Assembly (NCBI GenBank): GCA_017409825.1
Contig: JAFQRZ010000034.1
Coordinates: 1 to 64,000 of the forward strand
DNA: 64,000 bases
Source: Agathobacter sp.
Lineage (GTDB): Bacteria; Bacillota; Clostridia; Lachnospirales; Lachnospiraceae
Direction of reading: 5' to 3'
A program made the position numbers and the translations under genes. Of this stretch, positions 8,677-18,032 are shown piece by piece; within the stretch, counting starts at the first letter, position 1, and each line of letters opens with the position of its first letter. The notes below the pieces were generated by a model. It saw only the letters and a program-made list of their open reading frames with translations, was not told the DNA's origin and ran no database searches.

Positions 8677-9141
8677 ATGTATTTTTTGTTCTTATTGGCG
8701 TGGATTATTTTTAACGGGAATATTACGTTGGAAATTTTGATTTTTGGCGTAGTAATTGCAGCAGTAGTCCTTGCATTCATGTGCAAATTTATGGACTATA
8801 GCCTGAAAAAAGAAGCAGCCGTTTATAAAAAATCCATTTGGTTTCTTGCGTATGTTGTTTTGTTGATTCGTGAAATTATCAAAGCTAATCTTGCGATTAT
8901 TCCAAGAATTTTAACAGTTGAAGAAGAAATGGATCCAATCATTGTAAAATTCCGTACCAATTTAAAATCGGATTTTACCAGAATGCTGTTGGCAAATTCG
9001 ATTACTTTGACTCCGGGTACAATTACAGTTTCTTTGGAAGAGGATGAATATACGATTCATTGTCTGGATACGAGTTTGGCGGACGGGCTTGAAAACTCAG
9101 ATTTTGAGAAGGCCCTTATGAAATTGGACGAGGAGGACTAG
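8677..9141 (+). CDS. mrpE: Na+/H+ antiporter subunit E (MrpE / MbhA)
   Basis: First gene of the antiporter operon, encoding a 154-residue membrane protein with three hydrophobic segments at the N-terminal end and a cytoplasmic tail. LILANSITLTPGT-like wording (LLANSITLTPGTITV) is the signature of MrpE. ATG 8677 is chosen because GGGGGA sits 7 nt before it and the protein then begins directly with its first helix; a longer frame from 8650 adds nine residues without support. MrpE is an accessory subunit of Mrp and MBH complexes. Three bases separate it from mrpF. A small hairpin (TCTACC/GGTAGA, about 8635-8651) lies upstream. Confidence 0.93.
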   Translation: MYFLFLLAWIIFNGNITLEILIFGVVIAAVVLAFMCKFMDYSLKKEAAVYKKSIWFLAYVVLLIREIIKANLAIIPRILTVEEEMDPIIVKFRTNLKSDFTRMLLANSITLTPGTITVSLEEDEYTIHCLDTSLADGLENSDFEKALMKLDEED

Positions 9142-9144
9142 GTG

Positions 9145-9462
9145 ATGGCATTGGTACAACAGTTTGAATGGGTATTCCATATTATTTTGATTATTTTGGC
9201 GATTATGCTGGTGCTTTGCCTCATTCGTGCGGTGATTGGCCCACGTATTGCAGACCGTCTGGTTTCCGTAAATATGATGGGAACAATGATTATGTGCATC
9301 ATTGTAATTCTAGGTGTCATTATGGACGAAGGTTATCTAGCTGACATTGCACTCATTTACGCGATGATTAGTTTCCTGGCAGTTGTCGTTTTGACAAAAG
9401 TATATACAGGTGTGTATTTGGAACAAAAAGCAAAAAAAGAAAAGAAAAAGGAGGACAAATAG
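9145..9462 (+). CDS. mrpF: Na+/H+ antiporter subunit F (MrpF / MbhB)
   Basis: A 105-residue protein with three membrane helices. RAVIGPRIADRLVSVNMMG after the first helix is the conserved MrpF loop. The C-terminus is a lysine-rich cytoplasmic tail. I use ATG 9145 with AGGAGG at 9131-9136; GTG 9142 is too close. MrpF packs with MrpE and MrpG at the edge of the complex. The gene lies between mrpE and mrpG in the canonical order. Confidence 0.93.
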   Translation: MALVQQFEWVFHIILIILAIMLVLCLIRAVIGPRIADRLVSVNMMGTMIMCIIVILGVIMDEGYLADIALIYAMISFLAVVVLTKVYTGVYLEQKAKKEKKKEDK

Positions 9463-9463
9463 G

Positions 9464-9796
9464 ATGGAATGGATACGTTTTCTGTTAGGGGTTGCATTCA
9501 TCGTTATGGGTCTCCTTGTATTCGTGATTCAGTTGATTGGTGTATATAAGTTTAAATATGTGTTGAATCGTATGCATGCCGCAGGTATGGGAGATACATT
9601 GGGAATTTCCCTTTGTCTGATTGGAACGATGTTTTTATTTGGATGGAGCTTTACCTCCTTGAAAATTGCTTTGATTGCAGCATTTTTGTGGCTGGCTTCG
9701 CCAGTGTCTTCTCACTTGATTGCTCGTTTGGAGGTGACTACAAACGATGAATTGGAGAAGTATTGTAAGGTAGAAAAAGAAGAGGAGGAAGCATAA
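9464..9796 (+). CDS. mrpG: Na+/H+ antiporter subunit G (MrpG / MbhC)
   Basis: 110 residues with three hydrophobic helices and the family motif RMHAAGMGDTLGISL after the first. The start is ATG 9464, with AAGGAGG at 9448-9454; an upstream ATG at 9410 lies inside mrpF in another frame and is not used. The gene ends in an acidic tail. Its stop overlaps the start of the MbhD gene by one base, implying coupled translation. Confidence 0.93.
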   Translation: MEWIRFLLGVAFIVMGLLVFVIQLIGVYKFKYVLNRMHAAGMGDTLGISLCLIGTMFLFGWSFTSLKIALIAAFLWLASPVSSHLIARLEVTTNDELEKYCKVEKEEEEA

Positions 9797-10053
9797 TGAT
9801 AAAGATTTTTGAAACCATTTTGCTGCTTGGCTTAGTGGCATGTGCCATTGCTGTAAGCTTCTCCAAAAAGCTTTTGAATTCGATTTTGATTTTTATGTCC
9901 TACAGCTTGATGATGTCAGTCATTTGGATTCTTTTGGAATCACCGGATTTAGCGATTACCGAGGCTGCAGTAGGCGCTGGTGTTACCAGTTTGCTGTTCT
10001 TCGTAACCTTGAAGAAAATTCATGCGATAGAGGAGGAAAATAAAGATGAGTAA
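9796..10053 (+). CDS. MbhD-like subunit (DUF4040; part of MrpA in other species)
   Basis: An 85-residue three-helix protein with the SPDLAITEAAVGAG motif typical of MbhD/DUF4040. In Bacillus-type Mrp this segment is fused to the C-terminus of MrpA; here it is a separate gene, as in archaeal MBH. It overlaps mrpG by one base and the next gene by 8 bases. The acidic residues inside the membrane (Asp, Glu of LAITEA) are thought to line the sodium path in the family. Confidence 0.88.
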   Translation: MIKIFETILLLGLVACAIAVSFSKKLLNSILIFMSYSLMMSVIWILLESPDLAITEAAVGAGVTSLLFFVTLKKIHAIEEENKDE

Positions 10054-11002
10054 ACAGATTCCTCAGGATGAATTAAATAAAAAGAAAGCCTATCGTTTTA
10101 AGCAATGGATGCAGGGAGAGGTAGACCAGTATGTTGGTATCGTAGAAATGCAACGTCAGGAAGAGGTTGGCATTAGTGAGAATGAGGTCAAGAAGCATAA
10201 AAAAGACCAGGAAAAATTGTTTGCAGATATCTATGACAAAGAACATAACTGGGTTTACAAAGCATTCTTGCGTTTTTACAAGCTGGCAGCAGTCGTTTGT
10301 TGTATCGCTTTGATTGTGATGCTGATAGTCACAGTGTCCTATCTTCCACCAGTTGGAGAGCCAGGCAATCCTGCCCATAATGAAGTAGTAGGCAAATACA
10401 TTGAAGACGGTATGCAGGATACAGGTGCGGTAAATATTGTGGCAGGTATGATTTTGGATTATCGTGCGTTTGATACTTTTGGAGAATCGAATGTATTATT
10501 TATAGCTACCTGTGTCGTTATGCTTTTGATGCGTGATGACAAGAAGAAAAAAGGTGTGGATAGTGATGATATGCATTACGAGCCAAGGTTTGATAAAATC
10601 TTGCAGCAGGTAACCTTTATCCTATTCCCACTGATTATGATTTTCGGCATTTATGTAGTGGTAAATGGACATTTATCTCCTGGTGGAGGATTCTCTGGTG
10701 GTGCGATTATGGGGGCTGGCTTAATTCTGTATTTGAATGCATTTGGAATCGAAAAGATGGGCCGTTTCTTTACAGAAAATACGCATAAATATGTTTGTTT
10801 TGCAGCATTAAGCTTTTATTGCTTGGCTAAAAGCTATTCGTTCTTTACTGGTGCAAATCATTTAGAAAGCGTTATTTCGACTGGAGTGCCAGGAAATATT
10901 ATCAGTGCAGGTTTGATTCTGCCACTGAATATTTGTGTAGGATTGGTAGTGGCGTGTACGATGTATTCGTTCTATACGTTATTTAGAAAGGGAGGTTACT
11001 AA
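10046..11002 (+). CDS. Fused MbhE-MnhB antiporter subunit with N-terminal extension
   Basis: 318 residues. About the first 75 are a charged, helical cytoplasmic segment I cannot assign. Next is an MbhE-like part (helix VVCCIALIVMLIVTVSYLPP, then NIVAGMILDYRAFDTFGE and a second helix). From about residue 185 it is an MnhB/MrpB domain with VVNGHLSPGGGFSGGAIMGA and four helices. So three usually separate or MrpA-fused pieces are rearranged: MbhD alone, MbhE joined to MrpB. The start ATG 10046 has AGGAGG at about 10030 and overlaps the previous gene. Expected in the membrane, bridging the antiporter and proximal modules. Confidence 0.85.
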   Translation: MSKQIPQDELNKKKAYRFKQWMQGEVDQYVGIVEMQRQEEVGISENEVKKHKKDQEKLFADIYDKEHNWVYKAFLRFYKLAAVVCCIALIVMLIVTVSYLPPVGEPGNPAHNEVVGKYIEDGMQDTGAVNIVAGMILDYRAFDTFGESNVLFIATCVVMLLMRDDKKKKGVDSDDMHYEPRFDKILQQVTFILFPLIMIFGIYVVVNGHLSPGGGFSGGAIMGAGLILYLNAFGIEKMGRFFTENTHKYVCFAALSFYCLAKSYSFFTGANHLESVISTGVPGNIISAGLILPLNICVGLVVACTMYSFYTLFRKGGY

Positions 11003-11005
11003 AAT

Positions 11006-11383
11006 ATGATTGGTTTAAATTTTCTCCCGAATTTTGGTGAAGAAGTAGCGATGATTCTTTTTGGAATTGGTTTTGCGAACTTGCTTTTCCAGAAAAACTT
11101 AATCAAAAAGATTATTGGATTTAACATTATGGATACTGCGATTTTCTTATTCCTAGCAGAAAAGGGATATATTACAGGTCGTATCGCTCCAATCGTTGTC
11201 GATGGAATCCAAAGTGTAGAAAAATATATTAACCCAGTTCCAGGAGGTTTGGTGTTGACGGGTATCGTAGTTTCTGTATCTGTATCTGCGGTTATGTTGT
11301 CTTTGACGATGCGTTTGTATAAGCGTTATGGAACCTTGGACCTAGATGAGATTTCTGCACAGCTCCGAAAGGAGGGTAAATAA
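11006..11383 (+). CDS. mrpC: Na+/H+ antiporter subunit C (MrpC / MbhG, NuoK-like)
   Basis: A 125-residue, three-helix NuoK homologue. LFGIGFANLLFQKNLIKKI, followed by GFNIMDTAIFLFL, matches the first two helices of MrpC, and VDPLPQALVLTGIVI-like wording appears as PVPGGLVLTGIVVSVSVSAV. GGAGG precedes ATG 11006. Its TAA overlaps the next ATG by one base. Confidence 0.92.
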   Translation: MIGLNFLPNFGEEVAMILFGIGFANLLFQKNLIKKIIGFNIMDTAIFLFLAEKGYITGRIAPIVVDGIQSVEKYINPVPGGLVLTGIVVSVSVSAVMLSLTMRLYKRYGTLDLDEISAQLRKEGK

Positions 11384-12897
11384 TGGCATTTGTACAAAAC
11401 GTTCCATTTTTTTCCATCATGATTTCTATGTTTGCAGGAATCGTATCATCGATTTTGCCGGCGAAGGCAGCGCGGCGATTGAATATTGCAGCGACGGTTG
11501 TTATTGGTGCAATGTCTGCGTGGCTTCTAGTGTTTATGTTACAGTCAGATATCGGATATTACACCTATATGATGGGACATTTTCCTGCACCATGGGGAAA
11601 TGAAATCCGTGCTGGTGTATTAGAAGCGTTGATGGCGTTAGTATTCTGTATCGTTATGGTGCTGTCTCTTATGGGAGGACTTCACAAGCTTGATGAAGAA
11701 GTAGAGCCATCGAAAGAGAATTTATATTACATATTAGTTGACTTGCTTTTGGGTTCCCTTTTAGCATTGATTTATACGAACGATATTTTTACAGCATACG
11801 TATTCGTAGAAATCAATACCCTAGCAGCATGCGGTTTGATTGCGATTCGTCAGATCGGACGAACCTTTGAAGCAGCAGTGCGCTATATGATTATGAGCTT
11901 ATTAGGTTCCGGTCTTCTTTTGATGGGAATCTGTATGCTTTACGATATGACAGGACATCTGCTCATGTCCAATATGAAGGAATCCATTGCTGTAATTATG
12001 GAAGAAGGCACCTATGCAGTTCCAATGTTAGTAACGATTGGACTTATCGTCGTGGGTTTGGCGATTAAGAGTGCGTTATTCCCATTCCATGCTTGGCTGC
12101 CAGATGCGTATGGATATTCTACGGTATCTTCGGCTGCAATGTTGTCCAGTTTGGTTTCCAAAGGCTATATTTTCTTATTGGTAAAAATCTTCTACCGTGT
12201 GATTGGGTTGGAATATATCGCAGATAGTAAGGTGTTGAATATTATTTTCTGGTTTGCAATCTGTGGCATGATTTTTGGTTCCATGAATGCCATTTGGGAA
12301 AAGGACATTCGAAGAATGATTGCTTTTTCTTCGGTAGCACAGATCGGTTATATTTATATGGGATTTGGTTTGGGAACAGAGGCTGGTATTACTGCCAGTG
12401 TGTTCCACATGCTGATGCATAGTGCGACTAAATCACTGTTATTTATCTCAGCAATTGGACTTACGGATGCTTCTGGTTATAAGAGAGATTTCTTTGAAGT
12501 AACAGGGGCAGGCTATCGTAACAAGATTGCGGGTGCAGGATTTTTAGTTGGCTCTGTATCGATGGTAGGTGTGCCAATGTTTGCAGGCTTTGTCAGCAAG
12601 CTATTGTTCGCAGAAGCTGCGGTAGCAGACGCGTCTTGGAGAATGTTTCCAGCGATTATCGTATTAGCGATTAGTACGATTTTGAATGCGGTATATTTTA
12701 TGAAGACAGTACTTCGTATTTATACACCGATGCCTGTGGAGGAAGAACAGGCAAAAGGTTACGTATGTATTCCTTGGAAACAGAACAAGGTATATGCAGT
12801 AGTAATTGTTTTATTTATTGTTCTAAACGTAGTATTAGGTTGCAATTCGAAACCAATTATTATGATGATTGAAGAAGGATTACGCAACTTTATGTAG
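11383..12897 (+). CDS. mrpD: Proton-conducting antiporter subunit, MrpD/NuoN-like (first of four)
   Basis: A 504-residue polytopic protein with about 14 helices, homologous to NuoL/M/N. The key ion-path residues of the family are visible: Glu in YVFVEINTLAACG (helix 5) and Lys in GLAIKSALFPFHAWLPDA (helix 7), with a further Lys after it. Its place directly after mrpC matches MrpD/MbhH. It should translocate protons coupled to Na+ movement through neighbouring subunits. Confidence 0.88.
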   Translation: MAFVQNVPFFSIMISMFAGIVSSILPAKAARRLNIAATVVIGAMSAWLLVFMLQSDIGYYTYMMGHFPAPWGNEIRAGVLEALMALVFCIVMVLSLMGGLHKLDEEVEPSKENLYYILVDLLLGSLLALIYTNDIFTAYVFVEINTLAACGLIAIRQIGRTFEAAVRYMIMSLLGSGLLLMGICMLYDMTGHLLMSNMKESIAVIMEEGTYAVPMLVTIGLIVVGLAIKSALFPFHAWLPDAYGYSTVSSAAMLSSLVSKGYIFLLVKIFYRVIGLEYIADSKVLNIIFWFAICGMIFGSMNAIWEKDIRRMIAFSSVAQIGYIYMGFGLGTEAGITASVFHMLMHSATKSLLFISAIGLTDASGYKRDFFEVTGAGYRNKIAGAGFLVGSVSMVGVPMFAGFVSKLLFAEAAVADASWRMFPAIIVLAISTILNAVYFMKTVLRIYTPMPVEEEQAKGYVCIPWKQNKVYAVVIVLFIVLNVVLGCNSKPIIMMIEEGLRNFM

Positions 12898-12911
12898 AAA
12901 AGGGGAAAGTA

Positions 12912-14390
12912 ATGGGTCAATCGGTATTGATTTTATTTGCAATATTTGTTCCGATTCTGTTCGGGGTATGTATACTTGCAAAGCCGGGTTTTAAGACACG
13001 TAAGTCGCTAATTGCAACTGCGACAGTGGGACTAGTGGTAACAACCATTTTGTCTTTTGCCATTCTGTATATTGGGGATATGCAGCTAGAGTTGTTTGCG
13101 ATTGGTGAAAATATGAATATCTATTTTCATGCAGATAAGATGGGATGCATTTTTATGACCATCGTAACGATTGTTCTGCCGCTCGTGGGTATTTATGCAT
13201 TTGAATATATGGGGCATTACGAACAGGAGCAACGTTTCTTTGGCTTTTATCTGATGGTGTATGGCGTGTTGCTTGCACTTAGCTATGCGGGAAATATCGT
13301 AACATTCTATCTTTTTTATGAGATGATGAGTATTTTTTCCATGCCACTTGTATTTCATTTTCGAACCAAAGAAGCGGTTATGGCAGGCTTGAAATATCTG
13401 TTCTATTCGTTGACAGGGGCGTACTGTGTGCTGTTTGGAATTTATTTCTTAAATCAGTATACGACGACACTTGATTTTACAGCAGGTGGAACCTTGGATA
13501 TGTCAAAGGTTGCTGGTAATGAAGGCTTGCTTTTGATTGTAGCGATGTGTATGATCGTGGGCTTTGGTGTAAAAGCGGGTATGATTCCGCTTCATGCGTG
13601 GCTTCCAAATGCACATCCAATTGCACCAGCACCGGCGAGTGCGGCACTTTCTTCCATCATTGTTAAGATGGGTGTGTTTGGTGTGATGCGAGTGGTGTAC
13701 TATTTATTTGGTGCTGAGTTCCTTCGAGGAACCTGGGTGCAGTATACATGGATTACACTGACATTAATCACGGTATTTTTGGGTTCAATGCTGGCATACC
13801 GTGAAAAGGTATTCAAAAAACGTTTGGCATATTCTACAGTGAGTCAGGTTTCCTATATTTTATTTGGCATGGCGCTGCTTCATCCGCAAGCACTGACTGG
13901 TTCGCTTTTACATATTTTATTCCATGCGGTTATCAAGTCTGCTTTGTTTATGAGTGCAGGTGCAATTATCTACAAATGTGGTGTGGAACGAGTAGATGAA
14001 ATGCGAGGTATTGGTAAGAAGATGCCAAAGATTATGTGGTGTTACACCCTTTGTTCCTTGGCACTGATTGGAATTCCACCAGCAAGTGGATTTATCAGTA
14101 AATGGTATTTGGCAACAGGTTCTCTGGCAACAGAGCTTCCGGTGATTTCTTGGCTTGGACCAGTCATCCTTTTAATTAGTGCATTGCTTACTGCTGGCTA
14201 TCTGCTTCCAATTGCAATTGATGGATTCTTCCCTGGACCAGAGTTTGATTATGCAAATTTAGAAAAAAAAGATCCAACGAAACAGATGCTTGTGCCAATT
14301 ATGATATTGGCAGCATTAGCGGTTTTGCTTGGTGTATTCCCGAATTCCTTTGTGGATTACATGGGCGAACTGGTTCAGTTGTTATTTTAG
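12912..14390 (+). CDS. Proton-conducting antiporter subunit, NuoM/N-like (second of four)
   Basis: A 492-residue ND-like membrane protein. It keeps the helix-5 Glu (FYLFYEMMSIFSMPLVF) and the helix-7 Lys (GFGVKAGMIPLHAWLPNAHP), followed by the APAPASAALSSIIVKMG segment with another Lys. Such residues make it a likely active channel, not a structural remnant. Standard Mrp operons carry only two ND-like subunits (A and D), so this one is additional. It begins 14 bp after the previous gene with GGGGAAAG as ribosome-binding site. Confidence 0.86.
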   Translation: MGQSVLILFAIFVPILFGVCILAKPGFKTRKSLIATATVGLVVTTILSFAILYIGDMQLELFAIGENMNIYFHADKMGCIFMTIVTIVLPLVGIYAFEYMGHYEQEQRFFGFYLMVYGVLLALSYAGNIVTFYLFYEMMSIFSMPLVFHFRTKEAVMAGLKYLFYSLTGAYCVLFGIYFLNQYTTTLDFTAGGTLDMSKVAGNEGLLLIVAMCMIVGFGVKAGMIPLHAWLPNAHPIAPAPASAALSSIIVKMGVFGVMRVVYYLFGAEFLRGTWVQYTWITLTLITVFLGSMLAYREKVFKKRLAYSTVSQVSYILFGMALLHPQALTGSLLHILFHAVIKSALFMSAGAIIYKCGVERVDEMRGIGKKMPKIMWCYTLCSLALIGIPPASGFISKWYLATGSLATELPVISWLGPVILLISALLTAGYLLPIAIDGFFPGPEFDYANLEKKDPTKQMLVPIMILAALAVLLGVFPNSFVDYMGELVQLLF

Positions 14391-14405
14391 TGGGGGAGGT
14401 GTGAT

Positions 14406-15881
14406 ATGAATCAGTATTGGATTTTAGTAGCAATTCTCTTACCAATTGTAGGAGGCATTTCGGTTCGTTTCCTCCCTTATAAAAAGACGTGGGAGATGTA
14501 TGTTTTTCTAGAAGCAATTATGATTACCACTTCTCTTATCGTATGGGGATTGATTCTTGGAGGACCGACAGAAGTGTTCCATGTGGTGCATTTCTTTAAT
14601 GATTTGTCGATTTCCTTCAAGATAGATGGTATGACGATGGTGTTCGCAGGACTGGTTTCGATTTTGTGGCCATTAGCAACACTATACGGATTTGAATATA
14701 TGGAGCAGCATGACAGACAAGAAACCTTTTTCATGTTTTATAGTATTGCCTATGGTGTAACATTAGGAATTGCGTTTGCATCTGATATGTTGTCCATGTA
14801 TTTCTTTTATGAGTTATTGACCTTGTCTACGGTGCCTTTGGTAATGCATACCTTAAAAAGAGAGGCGATATTGGCAAGTAGAAAGTATCTCTATTATTCT
14901 TTAGGCGGTGCGGCATTTGCGCTGATGGGAATGGTTTTCCTTATGGTTTATGGAGATACCTTAGAATTTACTCTTGGTGGCGTGTTGTCTGCAGATAAAG
15001 TTGTTGGACACGAGAATATGCTGCTTTGGATTTATTTATTTGCATTTTTAGGATTTGGTGTAAAGGCAGCGATTTTCCCCGTTTCGGAATGGCTCCCAAC
15101 AGCGGGTGTTGCACCAACACCAGTTACAGCTTTGCTTCATGCGGTAGCAGTCGTAAAAGCAGGTGTATTTGCGATTATTCGACTTACGTACTATAGCTTT
15201 GGCACAGAGTTCCTTCGTGGAAGCTGGGTGCAGAATGTGGTAATGGCGTTGGCTATGTTTACGGCGGTATATGGTTGTAGTCGTGCGGTGAAGGAAAGCC
15301 ATATCAAGAGACGTTTGGCATATTCTACCGTAAGTAATTTGTCTTACATAATTTTTGGTGTAACCATTATGACACCAATGGGATTGGTGGGAGCTTTGTG
15401 TCACTTAGTTTGTCATGCAGTAATGAAGATTTGTTCCTTTATGTGTGCGGGTGCGTTCATGCATCAGACGGGAAAGAAATATGTGTTTGACATGGATGGT
15501 CTCGGATGGAAGATGCCGATTGTGTTCTGTACCTTAACTCTTAGTGGTATGGGACTTATGGGTGTGCCGGGACTTGCGGGTTTTGTCAGCAAATGGAATC
15601 TGGCAGCAGCTGCGGTTGATAGCAAAAATCCAATGGCATACTTTGGAGTTGTATGTTTGCTAATTTCAGCACTTTTGACTGCGATTTATATGATAAGTAT
15701 CGCAATGAGGGCATTCTTCCCACCTTGGGGCTTTGATCGAGAAGCTATTGCAGGTTCGACAGACCCTGGCTGGAAGATGTGCCTGCCAATCATGTTATGT
15801 GCGTTATTTACCATTCTGCTTGGACTTTTCTCATCTCCATTGGTTGACTTCTTTAGAGATGTAGCAGCAGGAATCTATTAG
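14406..15881 (+). CDS. Proton-conducting antiporter subunit, NuoM/N-like (third of four)
   Basis: 491 residues, the same fold as its neighbour and probably a tandem paralogue (both share FFNDLSISFKIDGMT-like and GFEYMEQ-type regions and matching helix spacing). The helix-5 Glu (YFFYELLTLSTVPLVMHT) and helix-7 Lys (GFGVKAAIFPVSEWLPTAG) are present. The usual HAWLP motif reads SEWLP, a local divergence. GGGGGAGG precedes ATG 14406. The 15-bp gap implies cotranscription. Confidence 0.86.
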   Translation: MNQYWILVAILLPIVGGISVRFLPYKKTWEMYVFLEAIMITTSLIVWGLILGGPTEVFHVVHFFNDLSISFKIDGMTMVFAGLVSILWPLATLYGFEYMEQHDRQETFFMFYSIAYGVTLGIAFASDMLSMYFFYELLTLSTVPLVMHTLKREAILASRKYLYYSLGGAAFALMGMVFLMVYGDTLEFTLGGVLSADKVVGHENMLLWIYLFAFLGFGVKAAIFPVSEWLPTAGVAPTPVTALLHAVAVVKAGVFAIIRLTYYSFGTEFLRGSWVQNVVMALAMFTAVYGCSRAVKESHIKRRLAYSTVSNLSYIIFGVTIMTPMGLVGALCHLVCHAVMKICSFMCAGAFMHQTGKKYVFDMDGLGWKMPIVFCTLTLSGMGLMGVPGLAGFVSKWNLAAAAVDSKNPMAYFGVVCLLISALLTAIYMISIAMRAFFPPWGFDREAIAGSTDPGWKMCLPIMLCALFTILLGLFSSPLVDFFRDVAAGIY

Positions 15882-15898
15882 AAAGGAGACGGGGGATT

Positions 15899-17989
15899 AT
15901 GATAGCAATTTTAATTTACCTTATGGTGTTTATGCCGATGACTGGTGCCCTTGTTTCCTACCTGATAGGACGTAAAAATAAAACAGCAAGAGATTACTTT
16001 GTTGCGGGATTAACAATTTTGGAATTTGTATTTGCGGCACTTTTGGTAGCGGCTGACGTGGGACACGAAGGCACTCTGGTGTATGTGCCTGAGGTCTGCG
16101 GAATGGGACTTACCTTTACCGTGGATGGATTTCGTGTATTGTATGCAGCAATTGCGTGCTTTATGTGGATGTGTACCAGTGTGTTTTCAAAAGAATATTT
16201 CGCGCATTACCGCAATCGAAACCGATATTATTTGTTTCAGTTGTTGACTTTAGGTGCGACGGCAGGCATTTTCCTTTCGGCAGATTTGTATACGACATTT
16301 ATCTTCTTTGAAGTTATGTCGATTTCTTCTTATGTGTGGGTAGCACATGATGAGACTGCACCTTCTATGCGAGCAGCAGCGACATATCTTGCGGTTGCAA
16401 TTATTGGTGGCTTGACGCTTTTGATGGGGTTGTTCCTGCTGTACAATCAAACAGGAACTCTGCTGATTGGCGAATTATATGAAGCATGTCAGGGCAAAAA
16501 TGTATACGCAGCATGTTTGTGTATGTTGGTGGGCTTTGGTGCAAAAGCAGGTGCGTTTCCACTTCAGATTTGGTTGCCAAAAGCACATCCAGTAGCACCA
16601 GCACCAGCGAGTGCATTGCTTTCGGGTATTCTGACAAAGACCGGTATATTTGGTGTGCTGGTAATCAGTTGTCAGATTTTGTTACATGATGCGGCATGGG
16701 GCGCATTTATATTGGTGATTGGTTTGATTACGATGTTTTTAGGAGCATTGCTTGCGGTATTCTCGATTGATTTCAAGAGAACCTTAGCGTGTTCTTCGGT
16801 TTCCCAGATTGGTTTCATTCTTGTGGGTGTAGGTATGCAAGGACTTTTGGGAGCACATAATGAAATCGCCATTCGCGGTACAGTACTTCATATGGTGAAC
16901 CACTCTCTGTTTAAATTGGTATTATTCATGGCAGCAGGTGTGATTTATATGAATATTCATAAGCTGGATTTGAATGATATTCGAGGCTTTGGACGTAAAA
17001 AACCATTGCTTAAATTTATCTATTTGATGGGAGCACTTGGTATTGGAGGTATCCCGCTTTGGAGCGGATATATCAGTAAGACACTTCTTCATGAGAGCAT
17101 GGTAGAATATATTCATGAAATAGAGGGAGGACATATTTTAAATAGTATTTTCTCATTACATACGATGGAAATTTTCGAATGGATTTTCCTTATCAGTGGA
17201 GGTATGACCATTGCGTATATGCTGAAATTGTATGTGGCGGTATTTGTTGAGAAAAACAAGGATGCAGCAGTGCAGGAGAAATATGATGGCATGAAAAAAT
17301 ACATGAATCCGGTCAGTGCCATTGTTTTAACCGCTTGTGCTACAATCTTCCCGATTTTTGGAACATTGCCTTATGCGACAATGGATGTTATGGCTGATAT
17401 GAGCGAAGGCTTTATGGGCTGGGACCATGCTGGGCATAGTGTAGATTATTTCACCTGGGTAAATCTCAAAGGAAGTGTGATTTCCATTATTATTGGAGTG
17501 ATATTATATTTTGGTGTAGTTCGAACACTTCTTATGAAGAAGCAGGCAGATGGAAGTCGCGATTATGCGAATAGATGGTGGAAGTATTTCGACTTGGAAG
17601 ATTATTTCTATCGTCCAGTATTGTTAAAGTTTTTACCGACAGTGTGTGCAGCGGTTTGCTTGGTTATCGACCGACTTGTGGATGGTGTTGTAGTTATCCT
17701 GCGTAAGACGATTTATAAGGATAGCTTGATTTATAAAGAAATGGATGAAGGCAATACGGTAACGTACGCATTGGGAAGCTTGTTTAATAGAGGTGCGGCA
17801 GTTTTGAATAAAACCGTATGGCGTAGTATGCCAAGAATGACAGATTATAGACATCGTTTTGCTTTAAAATACGCATCCTTCAAAGAGAATTTCGGATTTA
17901 TCGAACGCAGCTTGTCTTATGGATTAATCTTATTCTGCTTAGGATTATGTGCGGTTTTGATTTATCTTTTGGTTGCAGCTTTTGTGTAA
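15899..17989 (+). CDS. Large ND-like antiporter subunit (NuoL/MrpA-like, fourth)
   Basis: A 696-residue protein, the largest of the set. An ND-like core carries Glu in FFEVMSISSYVWVAH and Lys in GFGAKAGAFPLQIWLPKAHP, then LLSGILTKTGIFG. The C-terminal 200 residues add extra helices and a long amphipathic stretch (DYFTWVNLKGSVISIIIG onward), reminiscent of the NuoL/MbhI lateral helix. It lacks the MbhD/E segments of true MrpA, which are encoded separately upstream. Last gene of the operon; AAAGGAG precedes ATG 15899. No clear terminator follows; a small Cys-rich gene begins 44 bp later. Confidence 0.85.
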   Translation: MIAILIYLMVFMPMTGALVSYLIGRKNKTARDYFVAGLTILEFVFAALLVAADVGHEGTLVYVPEVCGMGLTFTVDGFRVLYAAIACFMWMCTSVFSKEYFAHYRNRNRYYLFQLLTLGATAGIFLSADLYTTFIFFEVMSISSYVWVAHDETAPSMRAAATYLAVAIIGGLTLLMGLFLLYNQTGTLLIGELYEACQGKNVYAACLCMLVGFGAKAGAFPLQIWLPKAHPVAPAPASALLSGILTKTGIFGVLVISCQILLHDAAWGAFILVIGLITMFLGALLAVFSIDFKRTLACSSVSQIGFILVGVGMQGLLGAHNEIAIRGTVLHMVNHSLFKLVLFMAAGVIYMNIHKLDLNDIRGFGRKKPLLKFIYLMGALGIGGIPLWSGYISKTLLHESMVEYIHEIEGGHILNSIFSLHTMEIFEWIFLISGGMTIAYMLKLYVAVFVEKNKDAAVQEKYDGMKKYMNPVSAIVLTACATIFPIFGTLPYATMDVMADMSEGFMGWDHAGHSVDYFTWVNLKGSVISIIIGVILYFGVVRTLLMKKQADGSRDYANRWWKYFDLEDYFYRPVLLKFLPTVCAAVCLVIDRLVDGVVVILRKTIYKDSLIYKEMDEGNTVTYALGSLFNRGAAVLNKTVWRSMPRMTDYRHRFALKYASFKENFGFIERSLSYGLILFCLGLCAVLIYLLVAAFV

Positions 17990-18032
17990 ATGCGTTAGTA
18001 TAAAGATATATATATGAAAAGGGGAAAATAAA

